DNA of 15,936 nt from JBDRGX01 sp043817485 [NCBI: bacterium] (GTDB lineage: Bacteria > JBDRGX01), in assembly GCA_043817485.1 (NCBI GenBank), contig JBDRGX010000066.1, positions 1 through 15,936 of the forward strand. The letters run 5' to 3'. The notes beneath the pieces were generated by a model. That model saw nothing but the letters and a program-made list of their open reading frames with translations, was not told the DNA's origin and did not search any database. Position 1 is the stretch's first letter. Every line of letters starts with the position of its first letter. Made by a program: the position numbers and the translations under genes. Of this stretch, positions 6,828 through 14,720 are shown piece by piece.

Positions 6828-9008
6828 ATGAATGAAAATATTTTAAAAAAATTAAATAAAGAACAAAAAGAAGCTGTATTTTACAATGAAGGCCATTTTT
6901 TAATTATTGCAGGAGCTGGCACTGGTAAAACAAATACAATCACTTATAAAATTGCTCATTTAATTAATACTAAACAAGCGAAACCAGAAGAAATTTTAGG
7001 ACTTACATTTACAGAAAAAGCAGCTTCGGAAATGCAAACACGAGTAGATGTTTTAATTCCTTATGGTTATTCTGAAATGACTATTAGCACTTTTCATTCT
7101 TTTGGAGATAAAATTTTACGCGAAAATGCTTTTGAAGTTGGATTAAGTTCAGAATATCAAACTTTAAATCAAAGCGAACAATTTTTTTTCATAAAACAAT
7201 TTTTTTTTAAAATTTCTTGTCTTGAAAAATATTATTCTTCAAATAATCCTTATCAACGAATTAATTCTTTATTAAAATTAATAAGTCAAGCTAAAGACGA
7301 AAACATTAGTCCCGAAGAATATTTACTTTATGTTGAAAAAAAAGAAAAAGAATTTGAACAAGAAAAAGATGAAGAAAAAAAACTTTTTTTGAAAAATCAC
7401 ATAATTCAGCAAAAAGAAATTGCTTTTTTTTACCAAAATTATCAAAAAATAATGGCAGAAAACGATAAAATAGATTTTGGAGATCAAATATATCTTTCCT
7501 GTAAAATATTAAAAGAGCATTATTTAATATTAAAAAATTATCGAGAAAAATATAAATATATTTTAATTGATGAATTTCAAGATACTAATTATGCTCAATT
7601 TGAACTAATAAAACTTCTTGTGACTTCTTCCCATAAATTAACAGTTGTTGGAGATGATGATCAAAGTATTTATAAATTTAGGGGTGCTTCTTTAAGCAAT
7701 ATTTTAAATTTCAAAAATGTATATAAAAATGCAAAAGAAATTGTTTTAACTGCTAATTATCGTTCTCCACAATCCTTTTTAGATAATGCTTATACATTAA
7801 TTAAAAATAATAATCCCGAAAGATTAGAACATCAAAATAATATCAATAAAAAACTTATTTCCCAAAAATCTTCTTGTGAAAAAATTAAATATCTTCCATT
7901 TAATTCTCTTGATGAAGAATCTGATGCAGTAGCAAAAGAAATTCAAAATTTAGTTGAAAATAAAAAATACAAATATAATGATATTGCTATTTTAGTAAGA
8001 GCACATAAAAATGCAGAAATTTTTATACAAAGTTTGAATATGCTTGGAATTCCATATCAATTTGAAACACAAAAAAAATTTTTTAATCAGCATGAAATTA
8101 TACTTTTAATTTCCTTTATTAAAACTTTATCTGATTTTAACAATAATATTAGTTTTTATTCATTATCTCGTTCTTCAATTTATAATATTACAATATTTAC
8201 ATTAGTAAATTGTAATTCAGTATCTAAAAATAGACATAAATCTTTATTTTATATTTTTTCTCATTTAAAAGAATTTCCTGAAATAGATATTTCCCCAGAT
8301 GATAATGAAAAAATAAAAAAAATAGTGAAAAATATAGAAGAATATAATTTGCTTTTAGAAACATCTTCTATAGGACAAGTTATGTATCAATTTATTGAAG
8401 AGTTTTTAAAAAATTTATTACAAGAAAAGACATTAGAAAATGAAGAAAAAATGAAAAATATTGGTAGTTTTTTTAATATTATTAAAAGGTTTGAAACTCT
8501 TTTTACTTCTAAAAATATTTGGCAATTTGAAGAATATTTAGATGGACTTATTAACTTTGATAACCGTATAGAAAATTCAAGTGATATTCTTGAAATAGAT
8601 GCAATTAATATTTCAACTATTCATAAAGCAAAAGGATTAGAATTTCCAGTAGTATTTATGGTTAATTTAATAGATGACCAATTTCCTTGTTCTGCAAAAG
8701 GAGAAAATAGTATTTCATTACCTTCTGATTTATTAAAAGATTTACCTATAAAAAGTAATCATATTTCAGAAGAAAGAAGACTTTTTTATGTTGGAATGAC
8801 TCGAGCAACAAAACTTCTTTATTTTACATATGGGCCTGATAAAAGTAAAAAACGAGGAGGAAATAAAGTAAGTAGATTTATTTGTGAATCTCTTAATATT
8901 ACACCTGTTTCTTCTACAAATTCAAAAAATTGTGTTCAAGAAATTATTGAAAAATATAAAGAACCACAATCTCCAAAAATAAACATAATAAAAAAAAAAT
9001 ATATCTGA
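6828..9008 (+). pseudogene. UvrD/PcrA-family DNA helicase, helicase part of a frameshifted helicase-nuclease
   Basis: A superfamily 1A 3'-5' DNA helicase with all classical motifs: Walker A AGAGTGKT (28-35), the Ia region LTFTEKAASEM, TISTFHSFG, Walker B IDEFQDTN (Asp248-Glu249), VVGDDDQSIYKFRG (motif III), LTANYRSP (IV), ISTIHKAKGLEFPVVFM (V) and EERRLFYVGMTRA (VI). The frame leaves homology after the helicase core at a ten-base A run (8990-8999), ending KKKYI and TGA. With one A removed it continues into a RecB-family nuclease domain (to 9726), giving a protein of about 965 residues, probably for double-strand-break processing or repair. The helicase core alone is complete, so this piece could still be active. 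The start ATG at 6828 has no clear Shine-Dalgarno sequence. scpB follows 35 nt after the nuclease end. No gene symbol is given because uvrD, pcrA and addA-like roles cannot be separated. Confidence 0.9.
8990..8999. other. Ten-base A run at the helicase-nuclease frameshift
   Basis: Ten A in the coding strand, exactly between the helicase core and the nuclease domain. Nine A would restore one open frame. The junction reads KKNISEISHHKISDYNSCP in the restored frame. Confidence 0.9.
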
Positions 9009-9078
9009 AATAAGTCATCATAAAATTTCTGATTATAATAGTTGTCCATTAAAATACAAATATATTCATATTTATAAA

Positions 9079-9726
9079 ATGCCATTGAATAATAATTCTG
9101 CAATGGTTTATGGAAATGTAATGCATAAAATTATTTATGAATATTATTTAAAAAAGAAATCAAAAACACCAATTTCTCAAGAAAATTTATTAAAAATTCT
9201 TGAAAAAAATTGGAGAAATGAAGGTTTTTTAAGTAGAGAACATGAAGAAGCAAAATTAAAACAAGCAAAAATATCTTTAGAAAATTTTTATAAAAATGAA
9301 GAAAAAATAAATTATGCTCCACAATATTTTGAACATACTTTTAATTTTATGCTTGAAAAAACAAAAATTACTGGTAGAATAGATAAAGTAGAAATTTTTG
9401 AAAATGAAATAAAAATTACAGATTTTAAAACTTCGATAATAGAAGATCAAGAAAAAGCAAATAAAAAAACAGAAGAAAGTCTACAACTTTTTATTTATGC
9501 TTTAGCTTGGAAAAATATTTATGGTAAAATTCCAAATATTATTTCTTTACATTATTTAGAATCTGATATTATTGGTATTAGTAAAATAACAGAAAAAAAA
9601 TTAATAAAAACAGAAGAAAAAATAAAAGAATGTATTGATGGCATTAATTCTCAAAATTTTTCAGCTATTAAAAATAGTTTTTTTTGTAATACATGTGCTT
9701 TTAATGGATTTTGTTCAAAAAATTAA
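9079..9726 (+). pseudogene. RecB-family PD-(D/E)XK nuclease domain with probable Fe-S cluster, 3' part of the helicase gene
   Basis: The segment matches the nuclease domain fused to UvrD-like helicases and AddB (PDDEXK_1 family). Counting from the ATG at 9079: GNVMHKI with His16, a Glu in YFEHTF (85), GRIDKV with Asp102, ITDFKTS with Asp115 and Lys117 (the D-x-K catalytic pair), and QLFIYA with Gln136 and Tyr140. Three cysteines at the end (CNTCAFNGFC; 203, 206, 212), plus one in SDYNSCPLKYKY just upstream of the ATG in the same frame, make the four-cysteine arrangement seen in AddB and Cas4 Fe-S nucleases. Because the first cysteine lies before the ATG, translation from 9079 would lose it, supporting one fused gene with the helicase. 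The ATG also has no ribosome binding site. Confidence 0.87.
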
Positions 9727-9761
9727 AATAATTTCATAAACTTTTTTGAAAAAGGAACAAG

Positions 9762-10448
9762 ATGGATAAACAAGAAATAAAAAATATTATAGAATCTCTA
9801 CTTTTTGTTAGTAATAAACCTGTTTCTATTACACAAATTATAAAAGTTATTCCTGAAGACAGAGCATTAATACAAATGCTTATAAATGAATTGCAAAATG
9901 AATATAATACTCGTTTATCAAGTTTGCAAATTAGAGAAATAGTTGGCGGGTATCAAATATGCACAAAATCAGAATATTCAGAATGGATAAAAAATTTTCA
10001 TCAAATAGAAACCTCTACTCATCTTTCCAAATCTGCATTAGAAACATTAGCCATTATAGCATATAAACAACCATTAACTAAATTAGAAATTGAGACAATA
10101 AGAGGTGTAAATGTTGATGGAGTAATAGAAACTTTATGTGATAAAAATTTAATAAAAGTCATTGGAAGAAAAAAAGTAATAGGCGCACCTTTTCTTTATG
10201 GCACTACTAAAGAATTTTTAAAATATTTTGGGTTAAAAGACTTATTTCATTTACCAGAAATAAACAAATTTAAAAATAATTTTACAGAAATAAAACAAGA
10301 AGAATTGTCTTTAGAAGAGCCAATAAATAATGAAAATAGTGAAAATAGCGAAAATGACGAAATTATAGAAAATTTTTCAACACAAAATAATAATATTGAA
10401 AACAACCAAATTCAAAATACAAATATCGAAACTCAAAATGAATTGTAA
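9762..10448 (+). CDS. scpB: Segregation and condensation protein B
   Basis: ScpB is the kleisin-associated winged-helix subunit of the SMC-ScpAB condensin complex that organises and segregates the chromosome. Features seen: the N-terminal IIESLLFVSNKPVS, then the strongly conserved LSKSALETLAIIAYKQPLTK and IRGVNVDGVIETLCDKNLI, GRKKVIGAPFLYGTTKEFL and FGLKDLFHLPE. The conserved core takes about 175 residues. The remaining tail (about 180-228) is low-complexity, rich in Asn, Glu and Gln, and probably disordered. AAAGGA ends 5 nt before the ATG, which fixes the start. The gene lies 35 nt after the helicase-nuclease stop, so the two are probably co-transcribed. scpA and smc are not in the window. 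Confidence 0.95.
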   Translation: MDKQEIKNIIESLLFVSNKPVSITQIIKVIPEDRALIQMLINELQNEYNTRLSSLQIREIVGGYQICTKSEYSEWIKNFHQIETSTHLSKSALETLAIIAYKQPLTKLEIETIRGVNVDGVIETLCDKNLIKVIGRKKVIGAPFLYGTTKEFLKYFGLKDLFHLPEINKFKNNFTEIKQEELSLEEPINNENSENSENDEIIENFSTQNNNIENNQIQNTNIETQNEL

Positions 10449-10552
10449 TATCAAATGCCTTAAATATATTATTTTAGATTTTTGGTCATTCAAATTTGTT
10501 TTGTATTTCGAATTTCGATATTTTTGATTTAATTATTTTTCATATTTATACT
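10449..10552. other. AT-rich intergenic stretch with TTTCGAA-type motif
   Basis: Non-coding gap between scpB and the PBP gene. It contains TTTTGTATTTCGAA around 10500, a close relative of TTTTGTATTCGAA near 1793 beyond the tamA end. I see no terminator hairpin here, and no promoter I would trust. Confidence 0.3.
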
Positions 10553-10559
10553 AGGAGGT
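10553..10559 (+). promoter_or_regulatory. Ribosome binding site fixing a TTG start of the PBP gene
   Basis: AGGAGGT ends 6 nt before the TTG at 10566. The strength and spacing support TTG as the true start; no in-frame ATG lies near. Confidence 0.85.
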
Positions 10560-10565
10560 ATAATT

Positions 10566-12566
10566 TTGACATCTAAAAATTCCAATAAAAAAATCAAATA
10601 TAAAAAATTTATTTTTGCGTTTTTAATTACTGCAATGTTTGCTATTATTTCAGCATTTGCAACATCTTTATCTTTTGCTATTTATTTTAAAAACTTACCT
10701 GATGTAAGTGTTTTAGAAAATTATCAACCAGATTTGTCTTCTAAAATTTTTTCTGATAAAGGCGAAATAATCGCTCATTTAGGCACTCAAAAAAGAATAC
10801 TTGTTCCTCTCAAAGAAATTCCTAAAAAATTAATTCAAGCCACTATTGCTACTGAAGATGCAAGTTTTTATAAACATAAAGGAATAAATGCAAAAGGAAT
10901 TTTAAGAGCAGTTTTTACTGATGTTCTTGCTGGAAAAATAGTAGAAGGCGGTAGTAGTATTACTCAACAATTAGCAAAACAATTATTTTTAACTAATAAA
11001 AGAACCTTTGATAGAAAATTAAAAGAATTAATATTAGCTTTACAAATAGAAAAAAAATATTCAAAGGATGAAATATTAGAAATATATTTTAATCAAATTT
11101 ATTTTGGAGAAGGAGCTTATGGCGTAGAAACCGCTTCAATATTATATTTTGGAAAAAGTGTTAAATATCTAAATCTTAGCGAATGTGCTTTATTGGCGGG
11201 ACTACCTAAGGCACCTACCAACTATTCTCCTTTCAAATATCCAAATAAAGCAAAAAAAAGACAAATTTTAGTAGCTAAAAGAATGTTAGAAAATGGTTTT
11301 ATTTCTAAAAAAGATTTTGAAATAATAAAAAAATCATCATTTGATTTTTCAAAATTTTCTAAAAGATTAAAATATGGAGCACATTTTGTTGAATACATTA
11401 GACAGTATTTAGAAACTAAATATGATTTTCATTTAATTTATTCTGGTGGTTTAAAAATATATACAACTCTTAATTTTCAAATGCAACAAATTGCTGAAGA
11501 TGTTTTTAAAAATAATCTGGATCAATTAAAAAAATCTATAAAAAAAGATGATTTGCAAGGTTCTTTTATTGCTATTGAGCCGAAAACAGGTCAAATAAAA
11601 ACAATGATTGGCGGTTATGAATTTTCTTCTTCTAATCAATTTAATAGAGCAATTCAAGCTAAAAGACAACCAGGATCCAGTTTCAAAGTATTTGTTTATT
11701 TAACTGCTTTAGATAATGGTTTTACTCCTGCAAGTATTTTTCTTGATGCACCAGTTGTATTTAAAGGTGCTCAAAGTGGTCAAGATTGGACTCCAACAAA
11801 TTATGAAGAAGATAAATTTTATGGATATATAGGATTAAGAAAAGCATTGGCTCATTCTGTAAATATAGTAGCCATAAAATTATTAGAAAAAGTGGTGCCT
11901 GATAGAGTTATTGAATATGCTCAAGGATTAGGAGTAAAATCTTCTTTAGGAAAAGATCTTTCATTGGCATTAGGAACTTATGAAGTATCTAATTTAGAAA
12001 TGACGAGTGCTTATGCAACAATTGCTAATCAAGGTATTTATATACAACCTTTTACTATTTTAAAAATTGAAGATCGAAATGGAAAAGTTTTAGAAAAATA
12101 TGTTCCAGAAGAAAAAATAGTTTTATCGCCAGAAACTACTTATTTAATGACTTCTTTAATGGAAAGTGCTGTAAAAGAGGGAACTTGTTGGAAAGCAAAA
12201 GCCCTAAATAGACCTGTGGCAGCAAAAACTGGTACCACGGATAATTTTACAGATGCTTGGTTTTTGGGCTTTACTCCTCAATTAGCAGCTGGAGTATGGA
12301 TTGGATTTGATAAAAAAGAACCTATTGGATATGGTATGACTGGAGGGATGATTGCTGCACCTATTTGGGTAGAATTTATGCAAAAAGCTTTGCAAGACAA
12401 GCCTGTTTTAGATTTTCCAATACCTGAAAATATTATTTCAGTTGCCATAGATGAAAAAACAGGACTTTTGGCTAATTCTTTTTGTCAAAATGTTACTATG
12501 GAAGTATTTAAAAAAGGAACAGAACCACAAAATCTTTGTAAATGTAAAAAAAATAAAAGTAAATAA
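10566..12566 (+). CDS. mrcA: Bifunctional class A penicillin-binding protein (PBP1A type)
   Basis: Peptidoglycan glycosyltransferase and DD-transpeptidase, anchored in the inner membrane and acting in the periplasm on lipid II and stem peptides. After a Lys-rich cytoplasmic start, one transmembrane helix spans about residues 15-42. The GT51 domain shows ATEDASFYKH with catalytic Glu97, GGSSITQQLAKQLFLT (128-143), ELILALQIEKKYSKDEILE and NQIYFGEGAYGVE. The transpeptidase domain has the SxxK motif SSFK (371-374, nucleophile Ser371), SVN (431-433) and KTGTT (554 onward). At 666 residues it is shorter than E. coli PBP1A, without the long OB-type insertion, but complete in both catalytic domains. 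The frame is intact. Translation starts at TTG behind a strong AGGAGGT. The end carries Cys and Lys (CQNVTMEVF, then CKCKKNKSK). The symbol is by family (ponA/mrcA). Confidence 0.93.
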   Translation: MTSKNSNKKIKYKKFIFAFLITAMFAIISAFATSLSFAIYFKNLPDVSVLENYQPDLSSKIFSDKGEIIAHLGTQKRILVPLKEIPKKLIQATIATEDASFYKHKGINAKGILRAVFTDVLAGKIVEGGSSITQQLAKQLFLTNKRTFDRKLKELILALQIEKKYSKDEILEIYFNQIYFGEGAYGVETASILYFGKSVKYLNLSECALLAGLPKAPTNYSPFKYPNKAKKRQILVAKRMLENGFISKKDFEIIKKSSFDFSKFSKRLKYGAHFVEYIRQYLETKYDFHLIYSGGLKIYTTLNFQMQQIAEDVFKNNLDQLKKSIKKDDLQGSFIAIEPKTGQIKTMIGGYEFSSSNQFNRAIQAKRQPGSSFKVFVYLTALDNGFTPASIFLDAPVVFKGAQSGQDWTPTNYEEDKFYGYIGLRKALAHSVNIVAIKLLEKVVPDRVIEYAQGLGVKSSLGKDLSLALGTYEVSNLEMTSAYATIANQGIYIQPFTILKIEDRNGKVLEKYVPEEKIVLSPETTYLMTSLMESAVKEGTCWKAKALNRPVAAKTGTTDNFTDAWFLGFTPQLAAGVWIGFDKKEPIGYGMTGGMIAAPIWVEFMQKALQDKPVLDFPIPENIISVAIDEKTGLLANSFCQNVTMEVFKKGTEPQNLCKCKKNKSK

Positions 12567-12617
12567 TTTTCATATAATTAATTAAAAAATAAACACAAAA
12601 AACAATGTCATTAATAA

Positions 12618-12637
12618 TTTTTGCATATTTGCAAAAA
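12618..12637 (+). other. Small A/T hairpin just before the purC ribosome binding site
   Basis: TTTTTGC-ATATTT-GCAAAAA, with the AAGG of the purC ribosome binding site directly after it. The stem is weak. It could be a poor terminator for the PBP gene or could influence purC initiation, or be chance in AT-rich DNA. Confidence 0.25.
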
Positions 12638-12647
12638 AGGAATAAAA

Positions 12648-13439
12648 ATGTTAAATTATAATAATTTATAAAAAATAAATGAAGGAAAAACAAAAATAAT
12701 TTATTCAAATTCAGAAAATCAAAAAACTGTTTTTATGGTTTTTAAAGATGATATTACTGCTGGAGATGGAATAAAACATGATATTATGCAAGGAAAATCT
12801 TTAATAGATTGGCAAATCAATAAAGATATTTATGAATTATTAAATAAAAAAAATATACCAACTCATTATATTGACTCACCAGAAGAAAAAGTTTGTTTAG
12901 TTAAAAAATTAAGCAAAAAAATTAATTTAGAAGTAGTTTCAAGAAGAGTTGCTACGGGTTCTATTTTAAAATGGGAAAAAATAGAAGAAGGAGATTTATT
13001 TTCTCCTTTAGTCACCCAATTTCATTATAAAGATGATTTCCTTCATGATCCAATGTTAAGTGAAAAATTTATTAATTATTTAATTAAAGAAAAAAAATCA
13101 TCTGAATTTGCCAAAATGAAAGAATTAAATATGCAAGTTTTTGAAATTTTAGAAAAATCTTTTGCTTGTTTTAATATTCAGTTAATTGACATTAAAATAG
13201 AGTATGGAATTATTGATGAAAAAATTTATGTAATTGATGAAATTACTGGCGGATCATTCAGATTATGGCCATATTTACATCAAAATCCCAATTTTAATCA
13301 AAAAAATGTTTTGTTAGAATTAAATCCAAAAGGAAGATTAGATAAAGATACTTATAGATTTGGAGAAAGTTTAGATACAGTAAATTCAAAATTTAAAGAA
13401 ATTGCAAAAATAACAGAAAAATTCAAAGAATTAGCATAA
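12648..13439 (+). pseudogene. purC: SAICAR synthetase, PAICS-like type, interrupted by an in-frame stop at codon 8
   Basis: PurC joins aspartate to CAIR with ATP to give SAICAR in purine synthesis. The start at 12648 has AAGG 7 nt upstream and reads MLNYNNL, then TAA (12669-12671), then KINEGKTKIIYS in the same frame. EGKTK is the conserved ATP-binding start of the family, so the stop interrupts the real N-terminus. The rest is intact: FKDDITAGDG, SRRVATGSILKW, KDDFLHDP, DIKIEYG and RLWP, then DKDTYRFGE. The total would be about 263 residues. The pattern (RRVATGS, a KDD.. DP block, FEILEKS, RLWP, DK..YR) resembles the SAICAR domain of animal PAICS more than E. coli PurC. The next ATG (12735) would delete the EGKTK motif. 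TAA is the normal stop of neighbouring genes, so a variant genetic code is unlikely. This is a real nonsense mutation or a sequence error. Confidence 0.87.
12669..12671 (+). other. In-frame TAA within the purC N-terminus
   Basis: Codon 8 of purC. Homologous codons lie on both sides in one frame, so this is a substitution-type interruption (for example AAA to TAA), unlike the homopolymer frameshifts elsewhere in the window. Confidence 0.85.
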
Positions 13440-13458
13440 ATTAACTTTATGTTTTTTT
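13435..13458 (+). terminator. Possible weak intrinsic terminator after purC
   Basis: CATAAA (13435-13440), loop TTAAC, TTTATG (13446-13451), then seven T. The stem is only six pairs and mostly A-T, overlapping the purC stop codon, but the T-tract follows directly. Confidence 0.4.
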
Positions 13459-13488
13459 ATTATTTTTTGGCCGAAATATGAAAAAATT

Positions 13489-13517
13489 TTGATTGTCAGT
13501 AACTTTATAAATATAAT
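13489..13517 (+). promoter_or_regulatory. Sigma70-type promoter of the dppBC-like genes
   Basis: TTGATT (13489-13494), a 17-nt spacer, then consensus TATAAT (13512-13517). Transcription would start near 13524, about 105 nt before the dppB ATG. It follows a possible purC terminator, which fits a new transcription unit. Confidence 0.6.
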
Positions 13518-13628
13518 TATATTTCTTTTAAAACATTAACAATTTTTTGCTCTATTATTTCAATAAGTTTTTTGTTTGCCTTAATATTTTTTTTCTATTT
13601 TTTCATTTCAGTGACAAAAGGTGTATTT

Positions 13629-14609
13629 ATGATAAATTATATTATTAAACGGCTTTTATATGTTATTCCAATTACTTTGGGAGTAGCATTAATTACATTT
13701 TTCCTTTTTCGTGTAGTTGGAGGAAATCCAGCTTATATGTTAGCTGGAAAAAGTGCTACAGCAGAACAAATTAAAGAAATTGAACATGAATTAGGATATG
13801 ATAAACCTTTATTTATAGATGTCACTTCTTTCAAAAAATTAAATTTTAAAAAAACATTTGATTCTCAATTTATTTTTCATTTCAAACAAATAATAACTTT
13901 TGATTTTGGCAGATCTTATAGAACTAAACAAAAAATTTCTGAGATAATTGCTCAAGGCATAGGTCCTTCCTTATCATTGTCTATCCCAGCTTTTTTTATG
14001 GGAATATTTATTGCTATTAGCATATCTTTATTTTGTGCTTTTTATTATAATACATGGATAGATAAAATAATGGTTTTGTTAAGTATTATGGGAATGAGTA
14101 TTCCTTTTTTAGCTTTTATTATTGCTGGTCAATATTTTATGGCTTATAAATTAGGATGGTTTGAAATTTCTGGTTATGAATTTGGATTAAGTAGTATAAA
14201 ATATATTATTCTTCCAGCATTAATTTGGATAATATCTGCATTAGGAGTGGATGTAAGATTTTTCAGAAATGTTATTTTAGATGAAATTCGTCAAGAATAT
14301 ATAAAAACAGCTTATGCAAAAGGATTAAGCAGAAATAAAATTTTATTTAAACATGTTTTGAAAAATGCTATGATTCCTATTATTACTAAAGTTATAATTG
14401 CTATTCCTTTTTTATATACGGGATCTTTACTTTTAGAAAATTTTTTTGGAATACCTGGTTTAGGAAATGTAGGAATTAATGCTATTGCTAATTCTGATTG
14501 GCCAATTATCAATGCTTTAACTTTTATGGGTTCTGTTTTATTTATTATAGGTAATTTAATTTCAGATATTTGTTATGCATTAGTTGATCCAAGAGTAAGA
14601 TTAAAATAA
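13629..14609 (+). CDS. dppB: Peptide/nickel-type ABC transporter permease, DppB/OppB family
   Basis: An inner-membrane permease of a binding-protein-dependent importer of peptides or related solutes. The 326-residue protein begins MINYIIKRLLYVIPITLGVALITFFLFRVV, the typical first helix of the family, with GNPAYMLAGKSATAEQI after it. Five more hydrophobic helices follow. The EAA loop that contacts the ATPase is seen in EYIKTAYAKGLSRNKILFKH, followed by ENFFGIPGLGNVG and a C-terminal DPRVRLK, all family hallmarks. Between LGYDKPLF and FDFGRSY the periplasmic stretch carries a longer Lys/Phe-rich linker than usual. I chose the ATG at 13629, with AAAGGTG just before it; an earlier TTG frame start at 13572 would add an implausible Phe-rich extension. 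The dppC partner follows after 111 nt. Substrate cannot be told from sequence, and no binding protein or ATPase gene is in the window. Confidence 0.9.
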   Translation: MINYIIKRLLYVIPITLGVALITFFLFRVVGGNPAYMLAGKSATAEQIKEIEHELGYDKPLFIDVTSFKKLNFKKTFDSQFIFHFKQIITFDFGRSYRTKQKISEIIAQGIGPSLSLSIPAFFMGIFIAISISLFCAFYYNTWIDKIMVLLSIMGMSIPFLAFIIAGQYFMAYKLGWFEISGYEFGLSSIKYIILPALIWIISALGVDVRFFRNVILDEIRQEYIKTAYAKGLSRNKILFKHVLKNAMIPIITKVIIAIPFLYTGSLLLENFFGIPGLGNVGINAIANSDWPIINALTFMGSVLFIIGNLISDICYALVDPRVRLK

Positions 14610-14637
14610 TTTTCATACCACAAGTCACATTCAAACG

Positions 14638-14699
14638 CTAACTATGTTGGTTTTGTCATCTCCTTCTTACCGCCTGTTATTATTTTGAAGGCAAGTTAG
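14638..14699. repeat. Nested inverted repeat in the dppB-dppC gap
   Basis: CTAACT (14638-14643) pairs with AGTTAG (14694-14699), and inside it CCTTC (14662-14666) pairs with GAAGG (14687-14691). The stretch is clearly richer in G+C than the flanking genes and non-coding. It resembles a small palindromic repeat or an mRNA structure between two co-transcribed genes. Confidence 0.4.
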
Positions 14700-14720
14700 T
14701 AGAAATAGGAAAATAATGTT

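Noticed and set aside
10524-10552. TTGATT...TATACT as a promoter for the PBP gene
   Set aside because: The -10 would overlap the ribosome binding site and put the start of transcription after it.
12660-12680. Variant genetic code with TAA read as an amino acid, suggested by the purC stop
   Set aside because: TAA ends tamB, the Omp85 gene, scpB, the PBP, purC, dppB and dppC at the expected positions, so it is a normal stop here.
12508-12708. Minus-strand open frame of 66 codons across the PBP-purC gap
   Set aside because: It consists almost only of Phe, Tyr, Leu and Ile from A-rich plus-strand DNA and overlaps two real genes.
13521-13600. Possible remnant of a minus-strand coding frame (ANKKLIEIIEQK-like peptide) between purC and dppB
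   Set aside because: It is very short, interrupted by TAG just upstream, has no recognisable family and is of the length expected by chance in A/T-rich DNA.
13572-13628. N-terminal extension of DppB from TTG 13572
   Set aside because: The extension is Phe-rich, lacks a ribosome binding site and precedes the canonical family start at 13629, which has one.
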